Shown here in pieces: positions 11,326 to 26,300 of a stretch of DNA of 64,000 nt. A program made the translations under genes and the position numbers. The number at the start of each line of letters is the position of its first letter. Within the stretch, counting starts at the first letter, position 1. Source of the DNA: Cynocephalus volans (taxonomy: Eukaryota; Chordata; Mammalia; Dermoptera; Cynocephalidae); NCBI RefSeq assembly GCF_027409185.1, contig NC_084474.1, positions 27,557,382-27,621,381 of the forward strand. Direction: 5' to 3'. Under the pieces are notes generated by a model. It was not told the DNA's origin. It made no database searches and worked only from the letters and a program-made list of their open reading frames with translations.

Positions 11326-14300
11326 CTGTGGAAAGAAAATTAGAGAGCAAAAACTTAACAGGTAAGTAAATGCACTGGATTTTAAGTTATCTTGTAGCTA
11401 GAAAAAGCACTCATTTTAAAAATAATTTTGTTGCTCAGTATAAAGTTTTTTTTTTTTTTTTTTGTACATGTAAAAACATTACTGAGGCTTCTACATGAAA
11501 TTCAAGCTTCAAATTTCTTGATTTTTAAGGATTAAACTTCTATAAAGATTATTAATTTGACAAATTAATCTAACACTAGTAAATAATTACAGAATTACTG
11601 CTTTAATATCTTTGAGTTTACTAACTTTACTAAAGCTTAAAAACTTTGGCTGTTCCCAAATCTACCACATGTAAAATTCTTCGTAGTCTTGGGGTCTGGG
11701 AGAAGAGAGGCTATCTTCCTGCTACACACCTTTGATTGTCATTCCAGTGAGTGAGGATTGGAAAGCTAAGAGAGATTCAAATTCCTGTGGGAGATTTTGG
11801 TTCCAATTTGTGGTCAATTGGCTTTTGTATTACTGACCTTCCTAGTGTCTCTCCAACTGAAAGTGATATTCAAGGGAGAACTTTGATGGGTGTTACTTTT
11901 TCCTAAAAGGAAACTAGTGCATCCATAAAAATATTTTAAAGGCTGGTAATAAAAGAATTAAAATTTGGAAATAGACTTACATATTTTTCCTTCTTTTTCT
12001 AGCTTTTTCAAATGAAGCAGGAGATTACGTTTAGCCATTTTATATAAATGCTCAGGAGTATTCTAAAAGAAAAACGAGGGTGAAAGAAAAACATTTCTTT
12101 TTAAAAAAAGAACACAATCTTTTTGAAGTCTTTAAAGAAAAACAAAATGCAACAAAAGAAGAAAAGTTAAACACTTTTAAACAGTAACAACTTAAACAAT
12201 TTCACTTTGTACATGTCTTGGATTAAGTTGCTATATTCTTTTACACAATTGTCCCTCAGTATCCGTGGGGTACTGGTTCCAGAACCCCCTGCAATTACCA
12301 AAATCTGCAGATGCTTAAGTCTCTGATATAAAAGGGTGTAGTATTACATATAATCTATGCACATCCTCTGGTATACTTTAAATTGTCTCTAGATCACTTA
12401 TAATACCCAATACAATGTAAATGCTATGTAAATGCAATGTAAATGCTATGCTATTGTTTTGATTTGTGTTCCTTTTTGTTTTATTGTTATTTTTTATTAT
12501 TTATTTACTTTTTTCTGAGTATTTCCATTCTGCTGTTGGTTGAATCCACAGATGTGGAACCCATATATATGGAGGGATGATTATATATTCCTATAGATAA
12601 AACGGACTATAAGTGCCATAAAAACAAGCAGTGTCTGTTTTGTTCACTACTAATACCCAGTGTGTTTACATAAGGGCACACAGTAGGAACTCACTAATAT
12701 TTTATCGATGAATGATTAAATGTAAAAATTATTCTTAGATAGTTTTGATGATGCTACATACACTTGGTTCTCTGGTTTATTTATTAGGTTGGTTGCACGA
12801 TAATACCTTTGCACATTTCTATAAAAGTATACATATTTCAACCTTATGACTCACAATTTTTTCTTTACTTTTCTAAAATAGTGATGAAATATTGATAAAT
12901 GTTATTTGAATGAGCAACAAAGCAAATATTCCTTTCATTCTTTAAATAAGAATTGCACTTTCGTGGGCTGGCTGATATGGGGATCCAAATCCGTGATCTT
13001 ACAGTTATAAAGCTGTGCTCTAACCAACTAAGCTACCCAGCCAGGCCACAATTATATTTCTGAAGCTTCTTACTTCTTCATTTTTCAGCTCATTGAAAAT
13101 GTTTTGCCAATGTTATGAAATTATCTCAGTCAAAATTCAATGGACTCTTTTCATTCTCATTGAAACTGAAATCAACTAGTCTCTCTCTTTTGAAGATATC
13201 TTCTTTTTTCCTTGGTTATCCTACCTCATTAATCATTGTCTTCATCTTGGATATTCTTCCTCAGACTTCTCTTAAACATTGATGTTCACAGTAAGTTGTA
13301 TCACTGGCTCTCTTCTCTTTTTCACTCAGCTAACTCACTACAGCAATATCTTGCATTAATAATTCCCAAATCTAAACTCCCAACCTCAAACTCTCCTGTT
13401 AAGCTCCAGTACCATACACTATATCTAACAGTGTGATTTCCTAGATTTCATTATGTGACTTCCCTGCCTAAGAACTTTGAGTGATCATTCCTAGATTATT
13501 AGCTAAAAGCCCAGATTTTTAAGCTAGCTATCAAAGCTTCCCATGATCTGACCATGTCTCCCTTCCTGTCCATCTACATATGCAATCTGCGCTCTAGTCA
13601 TATGTGGTTTCTTTGTGGCTTTTCAAATATACAATGCTCTTTTATTACTCCTGGTGTTTGAACGCATCTTTCCTCCCTCTAGACTAACTTGCTTTCTCCT
13701 CTGCTCTGGTCTGGAAAATGTTTACTCCTTCAAGATTCAATTCAGTGAATACATTTTTGCAGGCCTTCTAGACAGGCCTCATTACCCTGCATCTTCACTA
13801 GATAGAATTGTTTCTCTTTCTTTTGTGCCCTGACATACCGTGTATAGGAATTGGAGAAAGCTCTGTGTAGAAGAAACAAAAGATTTGAGTATTTGACATC
13901 TGCTAGTTGTGTGCCCTTGGGAAAGTTACTTAAACTTCTCGAATCTCAGTTTTTCTACCTATTAAATTGGAATAATAGTATCTTTACATGGTAAAAATTC
14001 AAGATACTATATATAAAGCATTTAGTATAGTGTCTAGCATGTACTAATGTGCTCAATAAATGGAAACCACTATGATAGAGCCAGTGTTACAAGTATATGT
14101 TGAACATATCTGTCTTCACTAAATCATGAAACTCTTGAGGGCAGGGATCTATAGTCACATGTGTATCTCTGTACCTAGTTCAGTGTGTGGCACATAAAAG
14201 GCATTCAATAAATGTTTGCTGAATGAATAAATCACTCTAATACCTATATGCAACAGATGCTTCATGTATATGTACACTGAATACACACTGAATACACCTC

Positions 14301-17300
14301 TGAATGAAGAATCAGCATTTTTTAAGGCATGAGCAGTTACCTGATGACTCATCTGTGAGGGTTATCAGAGAGTTCTGCTATCTGTACTTAAGTTAGAAAA
14401 AAAAAAAAAAACCCCATTGTAACAAGATACAGTCTAGAGTGGATATACTCTAGTATTATGAGGAAATGAACTGTTTCACACAATTTAAATATTTATATTA
14501 CTCTTTTGTCAATGACATTTTTTATCTTTATTTATTTATTTGCTGCCTCCCCCACTTTCTTTAGACATTTTAACCATTCATCCTTCTCTCTTAAAACAAA
14601 GCACAATGAGAATGAATTAACCATTTCCTGATAACTTAGGACTATGGGACAAGAAGGTCCTTTACTAATTGCAACTGGCCCAGGTTGCCTTTCTACACTC
14701 ATCTTTAGTTACAATCTCATGTATTTTATGGCTGCACAAGTTATGGTAGTGGTAGTTTTTATATCTAGGTAATCTTATTCCAAAGCCTACATTCTTAACC
14801 TCTAAACTATACTAACTACACAGCAGACATCTAATAAACATTTGCTTAAAAACTGAATTTATATTGATTGCCACACAGTGCTGTGACACAGTGATGTGCT
14901 CAGAGGCCTCTGAGGTGTGGGCTTCTTTCTCTATATACCAAATTAGTTTACTCATGTTCTTTGATATGTATTTTCCCCCTTTTTCCCGACTGTTAGGCAT
15001 TGCTACTACCTCTTACTGCTATTATCCCAATTTTTGTCTTTAGCAGATCGCCCTTTCTCACGTGCTGCAAGCTAGGACACCAGATAATCAAGATGGCTAG
15101 AATAATATATAAATCGTTACAAAACTTAATCATCAGGCTGTCAGTAGCAGTTTCTCCTACAGCGTAAAGTACATAAGGTTTAATGATGGCTCAGGAGGGC
15201 TACTTTTGCTTTCTAACACCAGTTTTTTTTGTTTGTTTAACTTCAGTGTTCTAGAATATTGAGACTGCTGGTCTCAAATCTACTAGACAAGTGGCATTAC
15301 TTATAAAATTAACAGACTTGTTCTAATCCGGGATGTGGTAAATTTACCATATTTATATAGTCTTTTAAATAGATTATTTTAATAAATTTGTGGCTATGTG
15401 TAAGAAAGATAAGTGAAAATTACCTTGTAAATAATTTTTACAAGTTCCATTATTGTAAATGATTTTTCAAAGTTCTCATGAAATAATGTAAGAATCTGCT
15501 GTTCTCGCGTATTTCTGTGAGAAATGTATTCTAGAATTTTAGCTTCAGCATCATAGATTACCGGGCCATGTCCTGAATTAAAATAATTATAAATATTACT
15601 TCAACCAGATAAAAAATATTAAGTAAAACTGAAGTTCATTTACTTCATTTAAAAATAATTCACATGTAAAACAATAAAAAAAAAAAAAAATTCATATATC
15701 GAAAAAGTATACTAAATACACAAATATGAATTATTTAGGAAGCTATACAGGTATAAGAGATTTAAAAGTTACATACAATGCCAAAAAACATTAGAGAATT
15801 ATATCAAATGAAATCCATATAAAATATTGTATACATTAAAAAATATAAAATAAATTTTAACAATAAAATATGGCAATAAAAACAGCAATCACAACAATAA
15901 CAAATGGTAAATAATAGAGTGCTCACGATGTGGCAGACACTGCCCTACATGCTAATGTACATATACATTATTCCTACAAGACTCCCATGAGGTACTATTA
16001 GTATTCTTTTACTAATAGCAGAAACTGAGGCATAGGGAGGGGACGGTAAATAACCTGCCCACAGTTACACAGCTAAGGAGGGGGTGGAGCTGGAATTCTG
16101 ACTTGGGTGCTCTTATACACTATCTGCTCTTAACTACTTTGCTAAGCTTACTTACAAAAGACTGAAAAGGAAGAATGTAAGTGACCAAGATTTATTAAAA
16201 ATTGACAAGACCCACAGTAGAACTTTAAGAATCTTACACATAGGCTAGTCATTCAGAAATTTTGATAACCCATATTAAGTTATATTGAAATTTAATTGCT
16301 CTTTAGGACAGCACAAATGAATACATTACGTAAGCCTGCAAGAGAGATATTTCAAATATTTAAGAACAACATGTCCAGAAGCAGGCTAACCTACTATCAC
16401 ATAAAGAACATGAGCTTTGCTCAGATACAGACTATCATTTATTAGCTGTGTGGCTGTAAGGAAGTTTCTGAATCTCTCTGAGCCTGTTTCTTCAGCTGTG
16501 CAGTGAGGATACCACTACTTACTTCACAGGGTTTTTGTGCAGATGACAGCTGTAAAGGCTCCTGCACAGTACCTGAAGGCTAGCAGACTTTACTATATGA
16601 TACCTATGCCTACAGAGCACAATTTACATATAAACAACTGCTGTGTAATAAGCCAGTTCACTGGATTCATTAAAGCAAACTCTCTAACAGCCTTTACCAG
16701 GCAGTCTCTCATTAGCCTAGCTTGAATGTAAGTGACCAAAGATCTACTCTCTTCTCTTTAAAAATAGCTCTCAGCTTCTATTCCTTTTGTCATAACACTA
16801 ATCTAAATGCACAGCTCCACTGTATGTTTCCTATTTCCTCAGAACAGAAATTCACAAGAGAACGTAAACATAGCGAAAACACGACATTGACAGATCTTTC
16901 CATGGCTGTTTGGTTACAAACAAGTCAGAAGGACTTAGAGAATTAAGTAGCCTCGTCCCTTTTTCCTTTTGGGCCTTCTTTGATCCTGTGTCTTTCCTAG
17001 CTTTTAAGATGGCAGGGAGTACAGCAGTGCAGTGATATCTGAGATACTAACGACAGGTTTCTTTTTCTGGAGAATGAAAAAAAGATACCATTTCACAGTT
17101 GATATGGAAGCTACTGATTATTCAATATTGTGAGTTAAGAAGCTAAACCTCAGAGGTCAAATGTTACCCAAGGTTACACAGCTAACATGTACTCCACAAT
17201 AGAAATCAAGTTAACAAAAATGATGTTAGCTTGTTGGATGAAAACGTTTTCCTGTTCCAGTGTAAGTGTACTTCCGTTGCTTAACAATTCTGTAGATGCT

Positions 17301-20300
17301 GAAAAATAACCCCACATCTTTATAAACAGTTATTAATATAACTCTCAGCATTCTCTTTAGGTTTAACTGCATGGCTAGACAAGACTTAGGGGTGTAATTT
17401 AAAAAAGTAGTTTATATGCATCTCTTCAAGGCCAAAAAGACAAATAATATGCACACACAGACAAGCCAAAATGAACTTTACTCATTTTTGACCCACATGG
17501 TTTACTAGGTTTAAAAAAATTACCCACCTGGATATATAATATCAGCTTTGATTTTCAGTAACTCTTTTAGGGACTTCATATATTCATATAGGTCTTCAAA
17601 TATAGTTGTTCCTTCCCCTAGAATGCAATCTCCAGAAAAGACAGCATTTTCCTCTTCTAAGAGTAGAGCCATATGATCATCAGTGTGGCCAGGTGTATAT
17701 ATAACTCTGGTTGAAATAAGAAATAAGTAATAATAATAATTACAAACTCTTAGGCTTTGAAAGAATTCTGAGGAGTAAATTATTCTCTATCCTTATCTGT
17801 AGACAAGACACAAGTAAATGATGCCAGTGAATTAAAAAGCCTCTTTTTTTCTTTTGCTCACTGAAAATTATCATTAGAAAATTCTACCCTTTAACTAAAT
17901 CAAATTTCTCACTCTGAAGTGTAAATGTAATACTTTTCCCATTTTCCCCCCCTTATTTTATAAGTAATAAACATTGATTACAAGAAATTTGGGAAAGAGA
18001 AAAGGAAGTACTTAAAGGAGAAAAAAACCAGCAATCATTTCCATTACTTAGAGGTAGTGCTTTTACTATTTAAAAATATGATTTTCTTCAAATTTCTATG
18101 CATATTTACATTTTGAAAACAAATTGTGATATTGTTTTAATATCTGATTTTTGAATTCTTCACTGTTGTATTCTCTTACCTTATTTTTCAAAGACAAGTA
18201 TTTAAGCACTAAGCACAGTAGTTGGCACAAAGTTACATGCTTAATAAATGGTATTCTATTTTTGTAGTAGTTATTTAAAAGTTTAAAAGAAACAATCTTT
18301 AATCTATTTTTTCTCTAATTAAAAATTTTAAGAACAAAGCAGTTTTTATTGATGTCACTCTGTATAAAAAATTTAGCATGATTTTTACATTTTATTTTTA
18401 TTTTTTGGCAGCTGGCTGGTGTGGGGAACTGAAACCCTTGACCCTGATGTTACAAGCCTGCCCTCTAATCAACTGAGCAAACCAGCCAGCCCTAGCATGG
18501 TTTTATTTCCTTTTCCTACTCCTCCATTTTTCAGTTTTTGTTGATAAAATGATTATAAATACTTAGGCCGGCCCATGGCTCACTCGGGAGAGTGCAGTGC
18601 TGATAACACCAAGGCCACGGGTTCGGATCCTACATAGGGATGGCCGGTTCGCTCACTGGCTGAGCGTGGTGCTCATAACACCAAGCCAAGGGTTGAGATC
18701 CCCTTATCAGTCATCTTCATTAAAAAAAAAAAAAAAAGATTATAAATACTTAAATAGATACTTTTAATAAATATTTTTGAAACATGCCATTTCATTTCAA
18801 GAATCTTTTATTTTTTAAATTTTTTTAAGATGACCAGTAGGGGGATCTTAACCCTTGACTTGGTGTTGTCTGCACCACGCTCACCCAGTGAGCTAATGGC
18901 CATCCCTATATAGGGATCCGAACCCGTGGCCTTGGTGTTATCAGCACCACACTCTCCCAAGTGAGCCATGGGCGGGCCCCTATTTCAAGAATTCTTGTTT
19001 AGATTTACATGAGGGCTGGCTGGTTAGCTCACTTGGTTAGAGTGTGGTACTGATAGAACAAAGGTCAAAGGTACAGATCCCTATAAATGCCAGCCACCAA
19101 AGAGCAAATAAAAAACAAAAAAACCACATTGTTTTATAACTATACCAACAATAAACCAGTTAAAAAAGGAGCTAAGTCTAATTTGTTCTGCAAAGCACCC
19201 CTTGATTTCTCAGCCTCTGCATTATTCTTGTACTGTGGATTATAGTTCAATTATGCAGGTTTCACATAGTTTTCTTACTTGCTTACCATTCTACCTCACA
19301 AGGTTATGAGTTCCTGAAGGGAAGGACTCTTGTCTTATTCTCATCCTTATATTCCCAGTGCTTGGTACTTAGTAGTAGCTAATTTTAATTCTATCTTTTA
19401 ATTCTATTTTTCCACAAACTTTTTGTGCTTTCTATATGCCAGGCATGTGTTCAGAGACTTATAGGTATTAACACACTTAATCCTTGTACTACTTTGGGGT
19501 GGGTACTATTAAACTCTCCATTTTACATTTTAGATAAATGAATCACATGAGGTAGCAATAAATGTCTGACAGAATATGGTTTAAACTGTTTTATTTAGTG
19601 TAAGAGGTTAATTATCTTTCACTTTGTTCTAGACAATATTGAGCTTTTATATGCTTGGAATATTTTTAATAAATTTACTCAATACTGGAGTATTTTGGGG
19701 GGATAGGGCAAATGTAATTGCACATTTGTATTTGATATTCAGAAATTGAACATAGGTTTTTGGTTAAAGGTAGTGGATTGCACAACTGTATCTGCTTGCT
19801 TTTTCTCCTAAAACACCAATAAATTTACCACCGACAGACTTTTTAAAAATGGCAATAAACTCATAAGGATGAAGAAATAGGAGACCACATTATCCAAATT
19901 TTAGAAGCTAAAAAGAAAAATGAGTGATAAGTGACTTATCAGACATGAAAAAACTGAAGCCTCAATGTGTAGTGAGGAAAGCTGAGAACTAGCCAGATTT
20001 ATACTGCAGAATCCCCCAAAGTCTAAGGATTTGGGGCATCAGAAATCTGAAAGTAGAGGGTGAAGTGGGGAAGGGTGGCTAAAGTAAAAAGGATTGGTTG
20101 AAAGTCTGTTCAAAAAACTTTCAGATCCTCAGGTTCCCTTCCCACTTTGAGCAGTGTGACAAGTGCCCCTATCCCACTAAGGGAAAAGGCTGGAGATGCA
20201 ATGTTTGAAGAGGGTAAACCAAAGTTACAGATGGAGGTAGTGCCAAAATATTAAACAAAGAAAGATTGATTATATGAGTATGTGTACATGTCCGAGCCTT

Positions 20301-23300
20301 CTTGCCACACTCAGCTTCCATAATGCTGGCCTTTAGCCTATATGAAAATTAGAAGAGTCTTTTCTAAGTTACCTAAATAGCTCAGGAGGAAAACTCTAAG
20401 ATACCAATGTTGAAAGGTTCCCAACTAAAGTTCACCCAGTTTACCCTATATTGAGGCTCAAAACCTACAAGACCTCCCTGCTGCCACCCCAGATCTCCCA
20501 AATAACTCTGTAGTCTTCATCAGAAGACAATTAGTAAACATCAGAAGATAATGAGGATTACTAGACATCTGAGGAAAGCCTCTTGCATTGAAGATGGTGA
20601 ATAAAAACAAAGGATTTGGAGGCAACAAATTACGAGGACAAAATTACCAGAACAAAAAATCCAAACCAACAGATTATATGTTCAGTGAGATCAGAGAAGA
20701 AACTGCAACTGTGAAACATGAACAGGTTAGTACACAAGGATCATTTAGGGAACAAAAAGAGCTCTTAAAAATGAAAAATGTGAGAACAGAAATGAAAAAC
20801 ACAATAGGATTAGGAGATAAAGTTGATAAAAATCTCCCAGGAAGTATAGCAAAAAGGCAAAAAGTTGGAAAATAAGAGAGAAGAAAAAATAAGAGGATTA
20901 GTACAGGAGTTCTAACAAACTAATAAAAGTTTTAGTAAACAAAACAGAACAAAACAGATGAGAGAAGATAATCAATAAGCAACTCCAATTTCGATGGAAA
21001 GGACACACGTTTCCAGGCTGAAAAGGCCTATCAAAGGTTGACAAAAATGCCCTCCTTTGACTAAAACTCAGGCTCCACTGAGTCCTTTCTGATGATGGGC
21101 TCAGAACATGTTATCCCCAAAAATGACACCCTTGCATACTGAGTATTTTAAGCTGAAGGAATCTGAGAAAATCACAAAAGCAGGAAGGTCTCTCTCCTGT
21201 CCTTTTCCCCTGAATCAGGTCACAAAACCTAGAAAGAATTCTTTGACCTTCCTCTGAAGCAGGTCATAAGACCCTCATGTGAGAGGTGTCCTCCCTGTAC
21301 CTGAATGAAAGAAACATCCATATCTCTGAGACAGAGTAACAGAGAAGAATCTGAACAAATGGGCCTTGCTAAATTCCCCTGTTTATTATCATTAGACCAC
21401 AGCCTTTTGTCCAATTATACTTCTCCATGACTATCCACTTCTTCATCAAACTTAGCATAAAAATACACAGGTTTCCCTGTTTCTTTAGGTATTCACTTCT
21501 GAGGGCTTCTGTGCCACGTAAAACTTATTAAATAAACTTGTATGCTTTTCTTCTTATTAATTTCTCTTCGTCAGTTTTATTTTTAGACCTAGCCAGGGAC
21601 CCTAAGAGGGCTGAGGAAAACTTTCCTCCCCTACACTGACTAGTCTGAGTTTGAGCTTCCCTCTCTACTCTTCTAGAATCCAGTTTGAGCAAGAATCTTG
21701 CTAAGTCAGTTTAGGAAAATCCCCCACCCATCCTATCTGACCCCCACTTAATATCTTATTACCCTGGCCTGCCTTCAGCAATAATCCTATCAAATCGGTT
21801 TAGCTAGAAACCCCCTTACCCATGATGTTTCCTCGTAGTAATTTTCCATCTACTGAGCCCCACCCTGCCTGCTCCTTGATTATAAATCCTCACTTGTCCT
21901 TGTTGAGATGTTGTTGAGTCCAACTTCTCTCCCCCAATGCAGTGGTCCCCATATCTTTCACCATGGACTTCTTGAATAAAGTCTGCCTTACTGTCTTTAA
22001 AAATTGTCGTGAATAATTTTCTGTTTAACAGAACCCAACACCATAAACTCCCACAAAAGCACATTATTGTGAAATTTCAGAACACAATGGACAAGAACAG
22101 GAAAAAAAAAAAAAAAAAAAAAAAAACCAGTAAAAAAAGTTGACAAAAAAAGTTCAGGAATTAGCAGGGCTTCAGATTTCTCAATTGCAATATTGAAAAG
22201 AGAAGGAAATGAAATCTTGAATATAAAACTGAGAAGGAAAAAAGACTTCCAACTTAGAATCTATACCCAGCAAACCTTAAATCAAGTTAGATTAAAAAAA
22301 TGATACTTTTAGACATGTAAGGTCTCAAAAATTAACCTTTTCTCGGAAGCTATTGAAGATGCATTCCCCCAAAAGAGGGGGTACCAAGAAAGTTATGGGG
22401 TACAGGAAATAGGAGATCCAGCAATGGAGAGAGGCAAAGGGAAGCCCTGGGTGAGAGTGAAGGGAATTCTGGGATGACAGCAGTACCAGGACTGGGGGGA
22501 AAACAAATCCAAAATGGAGCAAGTTAGAAATTAGAAGGCTCTGAGGGAAGGTTCTTTCAGAAGATAAAATTGAGAGAATCCCTGATATGTTTAAACATCC
22601 TGACAGAAGATTTACACAATAACAGTGAATTAGTGATAAATACATAGAAAACCATTCAAATAATGAAATAAAACAATTATTAACTGCAGGAAAGCAGGAA
22701 AGGAAAAGTAAGCATAGTTTACTACATGGTTCAGCTGTAAACAGTGTCTATAGTCATAATAACATAAACACTGAGTGCTGACCTAACCAAAATTATGAAC
22801 AGTGAAGCTCTATTAAAAAGATGTGTAACTGTCATTAGAAACTAAAGGCTCAATATTTTCACAGAATAATTCTACTTAACCTTTAAAAGTTAGATAATTT
22901 CACTACTACTTAAACTATCCCGGAGCATATTAAAAGAAGAAAACTTGGAGCCCCAAACTGACAAAGATTGCACAATAAGAAAAAGATTACCCAATTTCAC
23001 TGATACTGTTATAAATATATTAGCTAAAATATTAACAACTAGAACCCCAAAGCATGTTGAAAAATAATATCCTGTAAGGGTGTTTGTTCCAATATTATAA
23101 GATCCCTGAAAATAGTAATAAAGCTATGGAGAAAACTAATAAGCTCATCTCTCTAGACAAAATTTAACTCTTAAATAACAGTATTTAAGAGAATTGGAAT
23201 GACTATCAGGAGTTTCTCCTTTGCCAAAAAATAAAAACCAATCAAACCCTTAACATTATATACTGAAACTGTGAAGTTTTTAAAAAATCCACTGAAAACA

Positions 23301-26300
23301 TAATAGATATAAGATGTAAGAACTTAAAATACTAATATAATAGGAACAATTATTTTGAAAGGCCAATGCCTGACATTAAGAACTATTATGCTTATAAGGT
23401 TTCCTAGTGGATGCTTTATATATTGCAAAAAATTACTATATTATAGTTGCTCCAATGGTGAGGTATTAAAAAGCTGTCAGAAATTCTCTTTTGCCTAATT
23501 AAATCTGCTATAACCTGTTAATAAAAGTATTCAATGTTATATAAAAATAATTCCAGGAGGTATATTTCCAGCTAACTATAAAAACATGTGTCTGTGTGTG
23601 GACAATCTTATGAACACATAGAATGCATTAACAAATAAAACCCCAGTCTTTTTTTTTTTTTGTCGTTTTTTCGTGACCGGCACTCAGCCAGTGAGTGCAC
23701 TGGTCAGTCCTATATAGGATCCGAACCCGCGGCGGGAGTGTCGCCGCGCTCCCAGCGCAGCAGTGCGCCACGGGCTCGGCCCCCAGTCTTTTTTTTTAGT
23801 CTACAAAAACTTATTTGGAAAACCACTCTTTCAGAGTCTGCAAATTGTCTTATCTGTCAATGTGCTTGCAATGCCTCCTTTATTATCTGCACCCTCTGTC
23901 CCCCACCACACCAGAACTCAATAATAGTTTTCATTGATATTTCCTAGGCTGAAGACAGTATGACTTCTTAAATTAGTGGATCAGAAATTCCAATTCTCCA
24001 GTCACCTGGGTGGCTAATGCTCTAATTTGCATAAAACTGTGTTAAAATTCACTTCACATAGGCAGGAGGAGAAAAGGAAATGATATCAGAGGTGTTCTGC
24101 TAAAAATCAGAGGAACTGCAGCTGTGGCCTTTTTATTCATCAGGTAGAAAATTTATCTAGTTCTGCCACTTCTGTGAGAGCAGACTTTATACGGATGGTC
24201 ATCTTAGAAAATTTGGGAGAGTCAACAAAAGCTGTCAGATTGATTCTTCTTCAAGAAATTAAACTCAGTTTACTAGAAAATTCCTGAAGGTTACATTGAG
24301 AATCAAATTCTTACTGAAAAACCTTTCTAGCTTTCTATTTTTTACTACAAGGTTCTTGGTGGGTATTATCTCTGCTCCTACGGTATTTTTTTCCCCCAAA
24401 GTTGGCAAGTAGGCAAGATCAACTGGACAATGAATACTTGAGGACTTAAGCAGATTTAACCTTCTATTTATGGAACTTTTGCTTAACAATATCACTTCAT
24501 GTTAATATTTAAAACAATTGGGTTTTACTGACTTTATAAAAATGGAAATTGGAAATCATGGTCATCAGGAAATTAAATGTTTTATTCATGCTTTAGTATA
24601 ATTAGAATTTATATTTTGAGAAAAGATTATTTACTAATAGTCATTTTTAAAAAGTGTGCCTGGTTTTTTTTGGGGGGGTTCTTTGTGTAAGTTTCCCCCC
24701 CATATCTTAACACAAACTCCTATATTTATCCTAATCAGTATGTAGTAAAACAAAAATTAAATAGAATTCAGATAATATTGAGATCCTTGTCATCAATTCA
24801 CTTCATGAATCCAAGACAGTACTCAACTGAGAGGGAGGCAGTGACAGCCAGCCAGCATGAAGAGGGCTTCTGGCGCATGAATACTATTCTTTCTTCATCT
24901 GAGTGCTGCTTACATGGCTTGTTCAGTTTGTAAAAAATTCAACCTGTTGTACTCTTGTGATATGTACATTTTTCTGTTTATATATTATACTTTAATAAAA
25001 AGATTTAAAAAATGTGGTTCTGTTCAACTGGGTGGTAGTTAACTTTTAAGGGCTGAATACTCTTAATCTTCAAAATTAGGTATAGATCTAATATCCATGA
25101 TTCTATAATAACTGAACAACCAGTACTGTAATTTCCAAATCTTTGAGAAAGAATACTCAATGAACCACTTACTGTCTCTACCCTTTTCATGAACTTGGCC
25201 TGGGGCTGGTGTGCTATGGAGAAAATTCAGTATTGTCAAGAATATTTTTTGAAGTAGTAGTAATGTCATGTTTGTTTTTCTTTGGTGTCATAAGCAAATT
25301 ATAGATGCTATCATATTTTCAACAAGAGCATTTTAAGAAAATTGCCCAGAAACTAGTGGTGTATAAATTACATTTTGTAAAACACTGGCTTGGTGGAAAA
25401 AGGAAGTAATGGTTTGAAAGAGGACACAGACATCATTAATTCATTTTCTCTTTCTCATTCATCTGTTCATCTTCTTGCTTCCTCACAGATATTTACTACA
25501 TGTAGGATAAATATTTGGTGCCTTCTATGTGCCACGGACTGAGGATATAAAGATCAACCTGGTATTTGCCTGTGTGAGAGAATGGCTAGCTAATTGGCTA
25601 GGTAATTACCAAACCCATTTCTTCCTTTTCCTGGGCACGCAGTTAAACTTATTTTCCAGGCTCCCTGAAGTTAGGGAGGGCACATGACTGAATTTACAGC
25701 CAATGCAACAGAAGGCTTGGTCCATGAAAACTTCCCATGCAAGATCCCTTCCAAACTCTTTTCTACCAGCTGGATTGAGTGAGCAACCTTGAAAGCCAAG
25801 TGTTGAGGAGGGTGAAGTCACCGGATGGAAGAAGCCTGAATCACTACTTGCAGGGGGGCCACTTGCTAATCAGGAACCTTCTCTGGACTTTACGTGACTG
25901 AGAAACAAACTTATTTCATATTTGAGCCATTATACATTTCTGAGTTGGTTTGCTATGGCAACTGGCATGAACTAATACTGTGAACTTAAGGTGCTGATTA
26001 TCTTTTAAGAAGTCACCTACCCATACACACAAAAACTACAATACAATTTAATAAGTGCTATAATAAAAGGTAGAAGAAAGCTGGAGGAGGGAGCAGTTCA
26101 TTCTGCCCAAAAAGGGTTCTCACAGTAGGTAACATGTCAACCGGGCTTTGAAGAATAAATAGATAAGAATTTACCAGGGAGACAAGAGGGGGATGGGGGA
26201 ACACCTAGTAAAGGGGAAGATACAAAGGCATGAGCGCACATAACATGCCCAAGAGTATGTGCATGTGGCTAATTGTGTTTGCGAGGTAAGAAGTGGGAGG

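Noticed and set aside
20588-20875. 95-codon Lys-rich frame
   Set aside because: Low-complexity composition within an old repeat; no domain or splice support.
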